Assembly: GCF_007994135.1 (NCBI RefSeq)
Contig: NZ_VLKF01000001.1
Span: 1,674,001 to 1,738,000 of the forward strand
Origin: Modestobacter roseus
GTDB taxonomy: Bacteria; Actinomycetota; Actinomycetes; Mycobacteriales; Geodermatophilaceae
Length of the DNA: 64,000 nucleotides
Direction of reading: 5' to 3'
Shown: one piece after another, positions 40,680 through 49,356 of the stretch
Position numbering within the stretch: position 1 is the first letter of the stretch
Layout of the letters: every line of letters starts with the position of its first letter
The notes under the pieces: model-generated
The model's input: only the letters and a program-made list of their open reading frames with translations
Database searches by the model: none
What the model was told of the DNA's origin: nothing
Position numbers and translations under genes: made by a program

Positions 40680-42217
40680 CGGTCCAGCCCTCCCTGGGTC
40701 CGCTCTGGTTGCTGCTCGACCAGCGGCAGCGTCAGCTGCACCTGCCAGCCTCCACCCTCGCGCGGTCCGGCGGTGCAGCGCCCGCCCCACCGCTCGGCGC
40801 GCTCGCGCATCGACACCAGGCCGAGCGTGGGCCCGGCCGGGGCCTCCCCACCGCCGCACCCGTCGTCGGTCACCGTCACCACCAGGCAGTGCCCGTCGGG
40901 TTCGAGTGCGAAGCGGACCTCCACGGTGCGCGCCCGCGCGTGCTTCACCACGTTGTGCAGCGCCTCCTGCACCACCCGGTAGACGTCCTCCTGCACCGTC
41001 AGCTCCCAGGCGGGCTCGACGTCGCCGTCGGCGAGCACCTCGACCACCAGGCCGGTGCGGACCTCGACGCTGTCGGCGTGCGCGCGCACCGCCTCGACCA
41101 GCCCCCGGTCGGCCAGCTCCAGCGGCCGCAGCTCGAAGACCAGCCCGCGCAGGTCGGCCAGCGCGCTCTGCGCCAGCTCGGCCAGCTCGCCGGCGGCGGC
41201 CCGCACCCCGGCCGGCCCGGCCTCCCCGGCGTCCAGCTGGGCGCGCAGCGCGCCGGCCTGCAGGCGCATGCTGAACAGCTGCTGCACCACCGAGTCGTGC
41301 AGGTCCCGGGCGAGCCGGCGGCGCTCGTCGGACTCCGCCTCGGACCGGGTGCGGGCCAGCAGCGCCGCGATGTGGATGGCGACCGCGGCCTGGTCGGCCA
41401 TCGCCTCGAGGAAGGCCAGCGAGCTGGCGCTGGGGTCCTCCCCCGGCTTGTAGTAGGCGTTCATGACGCCGACGGTGCGACCGCCGACCACCAGCGGCAC
41501 CGAGGCGAAGCTGTCCCAGTCGGGGGTGTCCATCACCGCGTGCAGCGGCGCCCAGCGCGGGTCGGCCATGATCACCGGCTTGCGATGCCGGACGACCACC
41601 GGCCGGCCGGTCGCGAAGGCGTCCATGAACCGGACGTGCGCTCCCAGCCGGCGGACCGCCGACAGCCGCTCGGTGAAGTCCGCGGCGTCGCCGAACCCGG
41701 CCATGCCCAGCACCCGCACCTCGGCCCGCGGGTCGTCCAGGGCGAAGATCTGCACCGCGCCCAGCTGCGCGGTCCGCACCACCTCCCGCGCCACCGCGTC
41801 CAGCGTCGTCCGCAGCGAGCGGACGCCGGCCACCTGGGCCGCGGCGCGGGTGATCGCGGTCAGCCGGTCCTGCTGGCGCAGTTCGTCGGTGACGTCGCTG
41901 AACCAGACCGCGGCGTGCCCGTCGGGCAGCGTCGTGAGCCGGTACTCCAGCACCCGCCGGCGGCCGTCGACGGTGGTGACCGTGAGCAGCGCCCCGCTGC
42001 CGTCGGGCACCCCGAGCCCGGCCGGTGAGGTGCCGAAGGGGACGAAGTGCGGCGGCAGGTCACCGCCGGCCAGGCCGAGGAGCGCCCGGCCGGCCCGGTT
42101 GACCCGCACCAGGTGGCCGTCGGGGTCGAGCACGCCGAGGCCGTCGGCGGAGACCTCGACCAGGGCGACCAGCAGGTCCTGCGCCGTCTGCTCCTGCGCC
42201 GTCGCTCCTGCGCTCAT
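40676..42217 (-). CDS. PAS-GAF histidine kinase (HisKA_3)
   Basis: 513 residues from ATG 42217. N-terminal PAS (about 15-120, LVEVSADGLGVLDPDGHLVRVNRAG), GAF (about 135-285, FMDAFATGRPVVVRHRKPV, SFASVPLVVGGRTVGVMNAYY), HisKA_3 with His in RRRLARDLHDSVVQQLFSMRLQ, HATPase (VQEALHNVVKHARARTVEV, TLGLVSMRERAERWGG). No transmembrane segment, so a cytoplasmic sensor, perhaps of a small aromatic ligand. Partner: the response regulator downstream. Confidence 0.93.
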   Translation of the reverse strand: MSAGATAQEQTAQDLLVALVEVSADGLGVLDPDGHLVRVNRAGRALLGLAGGDLPPHFVPFGTSPAGLGVPDGSGALLTVTTVDGRRRVLEYRLTTLPDGHAAVWFSDVTDELRQQDRLTAITRAAAQVAGVRSLRTTLDAVAREVVRTAQLGAVQIFALDDPRAEVRVLGMAGFGDAADFTERLSAVRRLGAHVRFMDAFATGRPVVVRHRKPVIMADPRWAPLHAVMDTPDWDSFASVPLVVGGRTVGVMNAYYKPGEDPSASSLAFLEAMADQAAVAIHIAALLARTRSEAESDERRRLARDLHDSVVQQLFSMRLQAGALRAQLDAGEAGPAGVRAAAGELAELAQSALADLRGLVFELRPLELADRGLVEAVRAHADSVEVRTGLVVEVLADGDVEPAWELTVQEDVYRVVQEALHNVVKHARARTVEVRFALEPDGHCLVVTVTDDGCGGGEAPAGPTLGLVSMRERAERWGGRCTAGPREGGGWQVQLTLPLVEQQPERTQGGLDR

Positions 42218-42705
42218 CGCCACCCACCCCCAGCTCGGGTCCGGCCGCACCGGTGCGGCCGGACGACCAGAGCGTGGCAGGTCGAGGGTCCGGGCAGGAC
42301 GGGGTGTCACCCCGGCGGGGTCCGCCACCGCAGGATCACCCGGCGGCGGACGGCGGGCAGGCGGCGCGGACCACGGGTGCGCTCCTCTCGGCGGGGCACC
42401 GGGCGAGCGGCCCGGCCGGTCGCCGGACCGGCCGGATCCCGGTGCCGCCATGCAACCCGGTACCACCTGCGCTGTCCCGCGCCCCCGGGCGTGATCCCCC
42501 TACGTCATCCGTCCCAGACCCGGCCGCCGCCAGGCCGCCACCCCGCCCGGGACGGACGACCCGACCCGGGCGGCCGCGGGGTGACGATCTGCGGACGACT
42601 GTCCGCAACTGCTTCCGTCCCGGCACGGGCCTGCCTACGGTGGGCGGAGAAACACCCCGGGCCGTACGTACCGGCCCTGGTCACCGCCGACCCCCGGGAG
42701 CATCC
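42218..42705. other. 488-base gene-free region with regulatory elements
   Basis: No convincing coding sequence. Holds a 9-bp stem hairpin CCGGCCGGT/ACCGGCCGG at 42412-42435, the CCTACGTCATCCGTC motif at 42499-42513, and the palindrome TGCGGACGACTGTCCGCA at 42590-42607. Promoters for the kinase (left) and the dehydrogenase (right) should lie here. Confidence 0.6.
42590..42607. promoter_or_regulatory. CGGAC-N4-GTCCG operator-like palindrome, site 1
   Basis: TGCGGACGACTGTCCGCA has 7-bp perfect arms with ACTG-type centre GACT. The same CGGACGACTGTCCG occurs before the IclR gene (46169-46182). It is 99 bases before the aldehyde dehydrogenase start. Confidence 0.6.
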
Positions 42706-44172
42706 GTGCCGCCCCTCGCAGACCTGCCCGAGATCACCACCGACCTCTTCATCAACGGGGAGGTGCACACCACCGACGACCGGCTCCAGGTCGTCGACCC
42801 GGCCGACGGCGTCTCCGTCGTCGGCTACGCCGCGGCCGCCAGCGCCAAGCAGGCCGAGCAGGCCGTCGCCGCCGCCCACCGCGCGTTCCCGGCCTGGGCC
42901 GCCCGCACCCCGGCCGAGCGGGCCGAGCTGATCACCGCGGCCCTCGCCCCGCTGGAGGCCGACCGGCCGGCCACCGCCGAGGTGCTCACCCGGGAGAACG
43001 GCAAGATCCGGATGGAGTCCTTCATCGACTCCATCGTGTTCGCCCACCGCTTCGGGCTGGCCACCGGGCTGGTCGACGAGGTCGACCGGGCGGTCGAGCT
43101 GGCCGGTCCGCCGACCGACCTGCGCATCTCCTACCTGCCGCTGGGCGTCGTCACGATCATCGTGCCGTTCAACTGGCCGCTGGCGATCCTCGCCGCCTCG
43201 CTCCCCCAGGCGCTGCTCGCCGGCAACACCGTGGTGGTCAAGCCGCCGCCGTCCTGCCCGCTGGCCACCACCCGCACCGTGCAGCAGGTCGCCGCGCTGC
43301 TGCCCCCGGGTGTGCTCAACGTGGTCACCGGCGCCGACGCCGAGATCGGCGGGGCGCTGATCCAGGACGACCGGGTGAAGAAGGTCTGCTTCACCGGCAG
43401 CCCGGGCGGCGGCAAGCGGATCATGGCGATGGCCAGCGAGTCCCTGACCCGCGTCGCGCTCGAGCTGGGCGGCAACGACCCGGCCCTGGTGCTGGCCGAC
43501 GCCGTGCTCGACGACGACGCCTTCCAGAAGCTCTACAGCGGCACGTTCGACTCGACCGGCCAGATCTGCATGGCCGCCAAGCGGATCTACGTGCACCGCT
43601 CGCGCTACGACGAGGTCGTCGAGGGCCTGTCGGCGGCGCTGTCCGGCGTGCGCCTGGGCCACGGGCTCGACGAGGGCGTGAACATGGGCCCGCTGCACAG
43701 CCCGAAGCAGAAGGAGTACGTGCAGGAGCTGGTGGAGGCCTCCCGCGCCGCGGGCTTCGAGGTGCGCGAGTTCGGCGAGGCGGCCCCGGGGGCGGACACC
43801 ACCCGCGGCAACTTCCTGCGTCCCTCGCTCGTGCTCGACCCCAGCGACGACGCGCGGATCGTGGTCGAGGAGCAGTTCGGGCCGACCATCCCGATCCTGC
43901 CGTTCGACGACGACGAGGACGCCATCGCCCGGGCCAACGACACCTGGTCGGGCCTGTGCTCCTCGGTGTGGACCGCCGACCGCGACCGCGCCGCGGCTGT
44001 GGGCGCCCGGCTGCGCACCGGCTACACGTTCGTGAACTCCCACGGCGCCGGCGTGCTCGACGAGCGCGCCCCCTTCGGTGGCTTCGACGGCAGCGGGATG
44101 GGCCGCGAGATGGGCATCGAGGGCATCCGCGAGTTCATGGACACCCACTCGGTCGGGCTGCCGCCCCGCTGA
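42706..44172 (+). CDS. NAD(P)-dependent aldehyde dehydrogenase
   Basis: 488 residues from GTG 42706. Conserved residues: Asn in VPFNWPL, Lys in VVVKPPPSCPLA, FTGSPGGGKRIM, general-base Glu in VALELGGNDPAL and nucleophile Cys in STGQICMAAKR. ALDH superfamily, oxidising an aldehyde to an acid; in context perhaps an aromatic or oxo-aldehyde intermediate. Upstream operator-like palindrome suggests control by the IclR protein. Two strong hairpins follow the stop. Confidence 0.94.
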   Translation: MPPLADLPEITTDLFINGEVHTTDDRLQVVDPADGVSVVGYAAAASAKQAEQAVAAAHRAFPAWAARTPAERAELITAALAPLEADRPATAEVLTRENGKIRMESFIDSIVFAHRFGLATGLVDEVDRAVELAGPPTDLRISYLPLGVVTIIVPFNWPLAILAASLPQALLAGNTVVVKPPPSCPLATTRTVQQVAALLPPGVLNVVTGADAEIGGALIQDDRVKKVCFTGSPGGGKRIMAMASESLTRVALELGGNDPALVLADAVLDDDAFQKLYSGTFDSTGQICMAAKRIYVHRSRYDEVVEGLSAALSGVRLGHGLDEGVNMGPLHSPKQKEYVQELVEASRAAGFEVREFGEAAPGADTTRGNFLRPSLVLDPSDDARIVVEEQFGPTIPILPFDDDEDAIARANDTWSGLCSSVWTADRDRAAAVGARLRTGYTFVNSHGAGVLDERAPFGGFDGSGMGREMGIEGIREFMDTHSVGLPPR

Positions 44173-44176
44173 GTCG

Positions 44177-44199
44177 CCGGGGCCCCGCGGGGGCCCCGG
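44177..44199. terminator. GC hairpin after aldehyde dehydrogenase
   Basis: CCGGGGCCCC and GGGGCCCCGG form a 10-bp stem with a three-base loop, four bases after the stop. Confidence 0.6.
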
Positions 44200-44202
44200 C
44201 CG

Positions 44203-44237
44203 CCGTGCTCGGGCGGGTCGGCCCCGCCCGAGCACGG
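44203..44237. terminator. Second hairpin between convergent genes
   Basis: CCGTGCTCGGGCGGG (44203-44217) and CCCGCCCGAGCACGG (44223-44237), perfect 15-bp stem, five-base loop. Likely stops both the dehydrogenase and the leftward flavin monooxygenase transcripts. Confidence 0.75.
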
Positions 44238-44280
44238 CCGTCAGCCCTTCCCCAGCTCGGCCGTCAGCCCTTCCCCAGCA
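44235..44280. repeat. 23-bp direct tandem duplication at the end of the monooxygenase gene
   Basis: CGGCCGTCAGCCCTTCCCCAGC(T/A) occurs twice in tandem (44235-44257 and 44258-44280). The copy contains the leftward stop codon region; since 23 is not a multiple of three, the second copy lies out of frame beyond the stop. Confidence 0.75.
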
Positions 44281-46033
44281 CGGCGGTCAGCGCCGTCCGG
44301 AGCCAGTCCGCCGCCTGCCCGGCCGACTCCGGCGCCTCGAGGTGGCGGGCCGCCACGTAGCAGTCCGGCCGCACCAGGAGCACCCCCGCGTCGCCGATCT
44401 CGCGCAGCTCCGCCCAGGTGCCGTACGGGTCCTCGAACGGCTCCCCCGGCCCGATCGACACCGGCGTCAGCTCCAGCCCCAGCTCCTCGCCCAGAGCGGC
44501 CGCCGCGTCCAGCCACGGCTGCCCGCCGATGCCGGTGACCACGCTGAACCGGCCGTGCCCGACGAGGTCCAGGGTGGAGACCCGGTGACCGTCGCGGGTG
44601 ACCCAGGTGTGCGGCAGCTTCGCCCCCGGCCAGGTGGTCGGCTGGGCGTAGAGCACCGGGTCGCGCCGGTACTCCGGCATCGGCGTCCCGTCGGGCACCA
44701 CGGCGCCCGAGGCGTAGCGCTGGTTGTGCTCGACGCCGTGCGCGTCGAACTCGTGCGCCTTGTAGGCGATCGCCTCCCGCAGGGCGGCCCGCACCTTCTC
44801 CCCCTCCGGGCCGGGCGCCTTGCGCAGCGCGAGCTGCTGCGCCAGCCGGTCGACGTCGGTGGTGTCGGTCAGGTCCAGCGCCTGCAGGATCCGGCCGGTG
44901 TCGGCGATGCTCTGGTTGGCCCGCTCGACGATCTGCCGGGCGATCGGGGCCCGCTCGGCGTCGTAGCTGTCCAGCAGCCGCGGGGACGCCGTGCCGGCGA
45001 CGACGTGCGCCAGCTTCCAGGCCAGGTTGTAGGAGTCCTGGATGGAGGTGTTGGAGCCCAGCCCGTTCGTCGGCGGGTGGCGGTGCACCGCGTCGCCGGC
45101 GCAGAAGACCCGGCCGCGGGAGATGGTGGTGGCGAAGTGGTGGTTGACCGTCCACGGCGAGCGGGAGGTCACCTCCATCTCGAAGTCGTCGGTGCCCACC
45201 AGGGCCACGGCGAGCTCCCGGACGACGTCGTCGGTCAGGGTGGGTGGCCCGGCGGCGACCTCGTAGCCCCACATCAGCATCCACTCGGTCCACGGCTTGA
45301 TCATCCGCAGCACGCCGAGGCCGACGCCCTCCTTCTCCGCGCCCGGCTGCACCATCCAGTAGAGGACCGAGGGCCGGTGCGCGACGAGGTGGGTCAGGTC
45401 GGCGTGGAAGACGATGCTCAGCGCGCCGGCCACCGCACCGGGGCCCTCGAAGGGCAGGTCCAGGTCGGCGGCCACGGCGCTGCGCGCCCCGTCGGCCCCG
45501 ACCAGGTAGCGGGAGCGGATCGTGTACTCGGCCCCGGTGAGCCGGTCGCGCACCGTCGTCGTCACGCCGTCGTCGTCCTGCTCGTGGCGCAGGTACTCGG
45601 TGTCGAAGCGCAGCCGGGCGCCGCGCTCCTGGGCGGCCTTGGCCAGCACCGGCTCGGTGATCGTCTGCGGCGCGTCGAGCATCGTGCAGGGGCTCGCCAG
45701 TTCGTAGTCGGCGTGCCGCACCGTGTCGGTGCCCCAGGACGGGATCCGGCCCAGCTCCTCACCGGCGAGGCTGGTGCAGAAGGTGGTGTTGCCCATCTGC
45801 TCCCAGGGGGTGGCCAGCGCCAGCAGCGTCTCCTCGACGCCCATGTCGCGCATCGTCTCCATCGTGCGCTGGTTGGTGATGTGCGCCCGCGGGGTGTCCG
45901 AGAGCCGGCTGTACTTGGTCACCAGCAGGGTGCGGGTGCCGTAGCTGGCCAGGAAGAGCGCGGCGGACGCTCCCGCCGGCCCCGACCCCACCACCAGGAC
46001 GTCGGTCTCCACGTCGACTCCGCCAGCGGTCAT
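44264..46033 (-). CDS. FAD-dependent aromatic hydroxylase (TfdB-like)
   Basis: 589 residues from ATG 46033 (GGGAG at a good distance; ATG 46039 is too close to it). Three flavin hydroxylase motifs: VLVVGSGPAGASAALFLA, YLVGADGARSAVA, and VFCAGDAVHRHPPTNGLGSN with SIQDSYNLAWKLA. Length and the last motif match 2,4-dichlorophenol 6-monooxygenase/phenol hydroxylases (about 590-600 aa). It hydroxylates a phenolic ring with NADPH and O2. It may prepare substrate for the ring-cleavage enzymes. Divergent from the IclR gene. Confidence 0.92.
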   Translation of the reverse strand: MTAGGVDVETDVLVVGSGPAGASAALFLASYGTRTLLVTKYSRLSDTPRAHITNQRTMETMRDMGVEETLLALATPWEQMGNTTFCTSLAGEELGRIPSWGTDTVRHADYELASPCTMLDAPQTITEPVLAKAAQERGARLRFDTEYLRHEQDDDGVTTTVRDRLTGAEYTIRSRYLVGADGARSAVAADLDLPFEGPGAVAGALSIVFHADLTHLVAHRPSVLYWMVQPGAEKEGVGLGVLRMIKPWTEWMLMWGYEVAAGPPTLTDDVVRELAVALVGTDDFEMEVTSRSPWTVNHHFATTISRGRVFCAGDAVHRHPPTNGLGSNTSIQDSYNLAWKLAHVVAGTASPRLLDSYDAERAPIARQIVERANQSIADTGRILQALDLTDTTDVDRLAQQLALRKAPGPEGEKVRAALREAIAYKAHEFDAHGVEHNQRYASGAVVPDGTPMPEYRRDPVLYAQPTTWPGAKLPHTWVTRDGHRVSTLDLVGHGRFSVVTGIGGQPWLDAAAALGEELGLELTPVSIGPGEPFEDPYGTWAELREIGDAGVLLVRPDCYVAARHLEAPESAGQAADWLRTALTAVLGKG

Positions 46034-46168
46034 CTGCATCTCCCGGGGGGCTCGAGGGGCGCGTACGGCGGTCCGCGATACGGCCGCCCAAGAGGTACCC
46101 AGCTCCCGCTGGTGTGTCAAGGGTCACTCGGTGACCGGTCGGAGCAGGCCCGCGGTCGACCAGCCGGG

Positions 46169-46182
46169 CGGACGACTGTCCG
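46169..46182. promoter_or_regulatory. CGGAC-N4-GTCCG operator-like palindrome, site 2
   Basis: CGGACGACTGTCCG, identical to the core of site 1, in the 250-base gap between the divergent flavin hydroxylase and IclR genes, 102 bases before the IclR ATG. The gap holds no ORF. Confidence 0.6.
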
Positions 46183-46283
46183 GACCCGGCGCCCGGGCGG
46201 GTGACCGGGCGGGCCGGGGAGGGCGACGGACGGCGCGCCCCGTGCCATCCTGGGCGCGGCCGGACGACCGAAGGGGGCCACCG

Positions 46284-47096
46284 ATGGCAGGGCGCGGCAG
46301 CGGGCCGGACTTCGTGGAGGCGCTGGCCCGCGGGCTGGACGTGCTGGCGTGCTTCGGTGCCGACCGGCCGACGATGACCCTCAGCGAGGTGGCCACCGCC
46401 GCCGGTCTGGCGCGGCCCACGGCCCGGCGGCTGCTGCTCACCCTCGAGGAGCTCGGCTTCGTCCGCACCGCCGGCAACGGCTTCGCGCTGACCCCCAAGG
46501 TGCTGACCCTCGGCATGGCCTACGTCGGCGCCCTGGGCCTGTGGGACATCGCCCGGCCGCACCTGGAGGCGCTGGTCGCCCAGACCGGCGAGTCCTCCTC
46601 GATGGCACAGCTCGACGGGTCGGACATCGTCTACGTCGCCCGGGTCGCGGTGCCGAAGCTGATCGCGCTGCGCGTGGAGATCGGCACCCGGTTCCCGGCG
46701 GCGCAGACCTCGCAGGGCAAGGTGCTGCTCGCCGCCCTCTCCCCCGCCGAGCTCGACGCCGTGCTCGCCCAGCCCAGCCGGGCCGGGCTGCCGCCCTACA
46801 CCGGCTCCTCGTCCGGGCAGCTGCACAGCGAGCTGACCGAGGTGCGGGCGCGCGGCTGGGCGCTGGCCGACGAGGAGCTGGCCCCCGGGGTCCGCTCGGT
46901 CGCCGTCCCGGTCCGCGACGGCTCGGGCGTCGTCCGGGCCGCGATGAACGTGACCGTGCACGCCGCGGAGACCAGCCGGGAGACGCTGCTGGGCGAGCAC
47001 CTGCCCCGGCTGCTGCGCACCGCGGGTGACGTCAGCGCGGAGTGGGCGCTGTGGCAGTCCCGCCCGCACGTGGCGCGCCCCCGCAGCACCGCCTGA
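46284..47096 (+). CDS. IclR-family regulator (PcaR/PobR-like)
   Basis: 270 residues from ATG 46284. HTH: DFVEALARGLDVLACFG, MTLSEVATAAGLARPTARRLLLTLEELGFV; effector domain GESSSMAQLDGSDIVYVARV, GTRFPAAQTSQGKVLLAAL, GVRSVAVPVRDGSGVVRAAMNVTVHA. The RGLDVL and GTRxPAxxTSxG patterns are those of the beta-ketoadipate regulators. It probably governs the aromatic genes around it. The stop is two bases before a palindrome pair. Confidence 0.93.
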   Translation: MAGRGSGPDFVEALARGLDVLACFGADRPTMTLSEVATAAGLARPTARRLLLTLEELGFVRTAGNGFALTPKVLTLGMAYVGALGLWDIARPHLEALVAQTGESSSMAQLDGSDIVYVARVAVPKLIALRVEIGTRFPAAQTSQGKVLLAALSPAELDAVLAQPSRAGLPPYTGSSSGQLHSELTEVRARGWALADEELAPGVRSVAVPVRDGSGVVRAAMNVTVHAAETSRETLLGEHLPRLLRTAGDVSAEWALWQSRPHVARPRSTA

Positions 47097-47097
47097 C

Positions 47098-47121
47098 GGG
47101 CAGAAATGGCCATTCTCGCCC
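47098..47121. repeat. 24-bp palindrome, copy 3 (convergent intergene)
   Basis: GGGCAGAAATGG followed by CCATTCTCGCCC, three mismatches. Starts two bases after the IclR stop codon. Confidence 0.85.
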
Positions 47122-47131
47122 ATCCGGAGAG

Positions 47132-47155
47132 GGGCGAAAATGGCCATTTTCGCCC
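47132..47155. repeat. 24-bp perfect palindrome, copy 4 (convergent intergene)
   Basis: GGGCGAAAATGG followed by its exact reverse complement, 34 bases downstream of copy 3 and touching the stop codon of the leftward dehydrogenase at 47156. The pair fills the whole gap and could terminate both transcripts. Confidence 0.88.
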
Positions 47156-48123
47156 TCAGGCGGGGACCAGGACCTGCCGCACGCCGCCGGCGGCGGTGGC
47201 CGCCCACGCCTCGGGGCCGCGGTCCAGCGGGCGCACCTCGTGCTCGACGCCGAGCGCCCCGGCCGCCGCGTGCCCGAGCACCGCGGTCAGCGCGCCGGCC
47301 CGCTGCTCCGCGGTGAGCGCGTTGTTGGTGTAGCCGAGCACGTCGGCGGACCGGCTGCGCAGCGCCGCGGAGGAGAACTCGGCGGTGTCCGCGCCCGAGC
47401 CGCCGAGGTTCACCAGCCGGCCGCCGGGGCCAGCACCCGGCTGGCCGCGGTGGCCGCCTCGCCGAACACCGGGTCGACGACGACGTCGGCCGCCCCGCCG
47501 CAGGCGGCACCGAGCCGTCCGGCGAGGGCGGCGACGTCACCACCGGTGCGCACCACCTCGTCGGCGCCGGCCCGCGCGGCCCGCTCGGCCGCGGCGTCGG
47601 ACCGGCACAGCGCGACCACCCGGCCGGCGCCGAGCGCCCGGGCGGCGCCGACGGCGACCTGGCCGACCGCTCCGCCGGCGCCGAGCACCAGCACCGTCTC
47701 GCCGGACTGCAGCCGGGCGCGCCAGGTCAGCGACATCCAGGCGGCGACGGCGGAGAGCCCGAGCGCGGCCACCGCCGGGTCGGCCACGCCGTCGGGCAGC
47801 GGGACGACGTCGGCGTCCGGGACGGCACACCGCTCGGCGAGGCTGCCGTCACCGGGCGCCATCCCCGCGGAGGTGGCGAACCAGACGCGGGTGCCGGCCG
47901 GCAGGACGCCGGACTCCTCGACCACGCCGACGCCCTGGACACCGGGGACGTAGGGCACCGCCGGTCGCCCGAAGTAGGAGGTGCCCGAGGCGCACAGCAG
48001 GTCCAGCGGGACCACCGGCGCCGCGGTCACCCGCACCGTCGTCCGGTCGGGCCCGGCCGCCGGGTCGGGGTGCTCCCCCACCACCGGCGGCCGACCCGGC
48101 TCCCGCACCAGGAGCGCCCGCAC
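47156..48123 (-). pseudogene. Zinc-type alcohol dehydrogenase/quinone reductase (MDR), frameshifted
   Basis: Frame 1 (48123-47410) runs RALLVREPGRPPVV to VVVDPVFGEAATAASRVLAPAAGW and stops; frame 2 (ending 47156) continues MNLGGSGADTAEFSSAAL to GGVRQVLVPA. Adding one G near 47425 would give RVLAPGGRLVNLGGSG, the usual MDR sequence, so a single base is missing (or an assembly error). The Rossmann motif GAGGAVGQVAVGAARALGA is intact. Starts GTG 48123, one base after the ligA2 stop. Without correction the product lacks its last 85 residues. Confidence 0.8.
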
Positions 48124-48124
48124 C

Positions 48125-48484
48125 TCAGGTCGCGATGTCCGGGTAGGGCAGCGAGATGTGCTCCATCGCCTTGCCGTAGGCCTTCTGGTACTCCAGCGGC
48201 CCGTGGTCGCGCTCGAACATGGCGATGAACAGGGTGAGCGTGAGGAACGGGTGCGCCCCCAGCTGGAAGAGCGCCACGTGGTCGTGCTCGCGCAGCGCCC
48301 GCCGCTCCTCGTCGTCGAAGGCCAGCCAGGTGGTGCGCTCGTCGGCGATGCAGTTGAGCAGCGTGTTCGCCATCTCCGCCTCCCACCACTCGACGGTGCC
48401 GGTGGGGTCCTCGCGGTACCGCTCGACGAGCTCGGGGTCGCGGTCGACGGTGTAGAGGAACTTGTCGATCAGGTACTTGCTCAT
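48125..48484 (-). CDS. LigA-like extradiol dioxygenase, alpha subunit (second set)
   Basis: 119 residues from ATG 48484. Helical cap: YLIDKFLYTVDRDPELVERY, EAEMANTLLNCIADERTTWL, EERRALREHDHVALFQLGAH. Belongs to the LigA domain family but differs much from the 36808-37182 protein, so the two sets are not recent duplicates. Overlaps the beta-subunit gene (ATGA). Confidence 0.82.
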   Translation of the reverse strand: MSKYLIDKFLYTVDRDPELVERYREDPTGTVEWWEAEMANTLLNCIADERTTWLAFDDEERRALREHDHVALFQLGAHPFLTLTLFIAMFERDHGPLEYQKAYGKAMEHISLPYPDIAT

Positions 48485-49356
48485 CGCTCGCTCCCCGCCG
48501 GGACCCCGTTCGGGTACCAGGTGAAGTAGGCCTCCATGGTGTGGAACAGGTCCAGGGTGTCGACGTGGTCGGCCTTCTGGCCCTCGCCGGCGACGCCCAT
48601 CATCAGCATGAAGTCCATGAACCCGTGGGTGGCGTTCCCCGGGGTGTGCAGCGACTCCAGCGAGACCTCGGCCAGGCAGCCCTCGATGTCGCCGCTGGCG
48701 ATCCACTCGACGGCCTTGCGGTCGAACTCCGGGTCGGGCCCGTGCTCACCGAACTGGCGCGGCCCGCCCAGCTCCAGCGACAGGTGCCCGGTGCCGATGA
48801 CGGCGACCCGCTTGTCGCTGTCCCAGCTCTCCACCATCTCCCGGATGGCCCGCCCCAGCTGGACGAAGCGCTTCGGCTGCGGCAGCGGTGGGGCGAAGAT
48901 GTTGGTGTAGATCGGCACGATCGGCAGGTCGGCCTGCGGCCGGAGCGTGATGATCGGGCAGGTGATGCTGTGGTCGATCCGCAGCTCGTTGCTGAAGGCC
49001 AGGTCGAAGTCGCGGTCGAGTCCGTCGCGCAGCAGGTGCGCGGCCAGGTCCTCCTCGCCGCGCAGCGTCATCCGCGGGAGGCCGAACTCGCGCTCCTCGT
49101 TGTAGAAGTTGGCGTCGAAGAACGGCGCCTTGCCGACCAGGAACTGCGGCATGTTGTCCAGCCACAGCTGGTGGAAGTGGTCGCTGCCGACCATCACCAG
49201 CACGTCGGGCTCGGCCCGGGTCAGCGTCTCCCGGAACGCCTCGATCTTGGCCACCCACTCGTCGGCGAACGGCGGCCGGTCCGCGCCGGTCGACGTGCTG
49301 GCCCGGTAGTAGAACGGGTGGTGGGTGGACGCGATGACCGCGGCCAGTTCAGCCAT
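48481..49356 (-). CDS. LigB-like class III extradiol dioxygenase, beta subunit (second set)
   Basis: 291 residues from ATG 49356 with GGAGGTAC upstream. His in VIASTHHPFYYR, Asp-His in VMVGSDHFHQLW, His in VIGTGHLSLELGG. Fe(II) extradiol ring cleavage of a catechol or 2-hydroxy-acid aromatic is expected. Sequence is distinct from operon 1's LigB, suggesting a different substrate (for example methylgallate against protocatechuate). The 5' end overlaps the citrate-synthase-like stop by eight bases. Confidence 0.88.
   Translation of the reverse strand: MAELAAVIASTHHPFYYRASTSTGADRPPFADEWVAKIEAFRETLTRAEPDVLVMVGSDHFHQLWLDNMPQFLVGKAPFFDANFYNEEREFGLPRMTLRGEEDLAAHLLRDGLDRDFDLAFSNELRIDHSITCPIITLRPQADLPIVPIYTNIFAPPLPQPKRFVQLGRAIREMVESWDSDKRVAVIGTGHLSLELGGPRQFGEHGPDPEFDRKAVEWIASGDIEGCLAEVSLESLHTPGNATHGFMDFMLMMGVAGEGQKADHVDTLDLFHTMEAYFTWYPNGVPAGSER

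Noticed and set aside
42336..42626. 96-codon minus-strand frame in the 488-base gap
   Set aside because: No ribosome-binding site, low-complexity Arg/Gly composition, overlaps the operator-like palindrome.
44078..46204. Plus-strand open frame of about 700 codons opposite the flavin hydroxylase
   Set aside because: The minus-strand protein has all three FAD motifs; the plus frame has Arg/Gly/His/Val-rich shadow composition.
47410..48123. The 237-codon dehydrogenase frame as a complete gene
   Set aside because: It ends in the middle of the MDR fold and the missing part is found in the next frame directly after.
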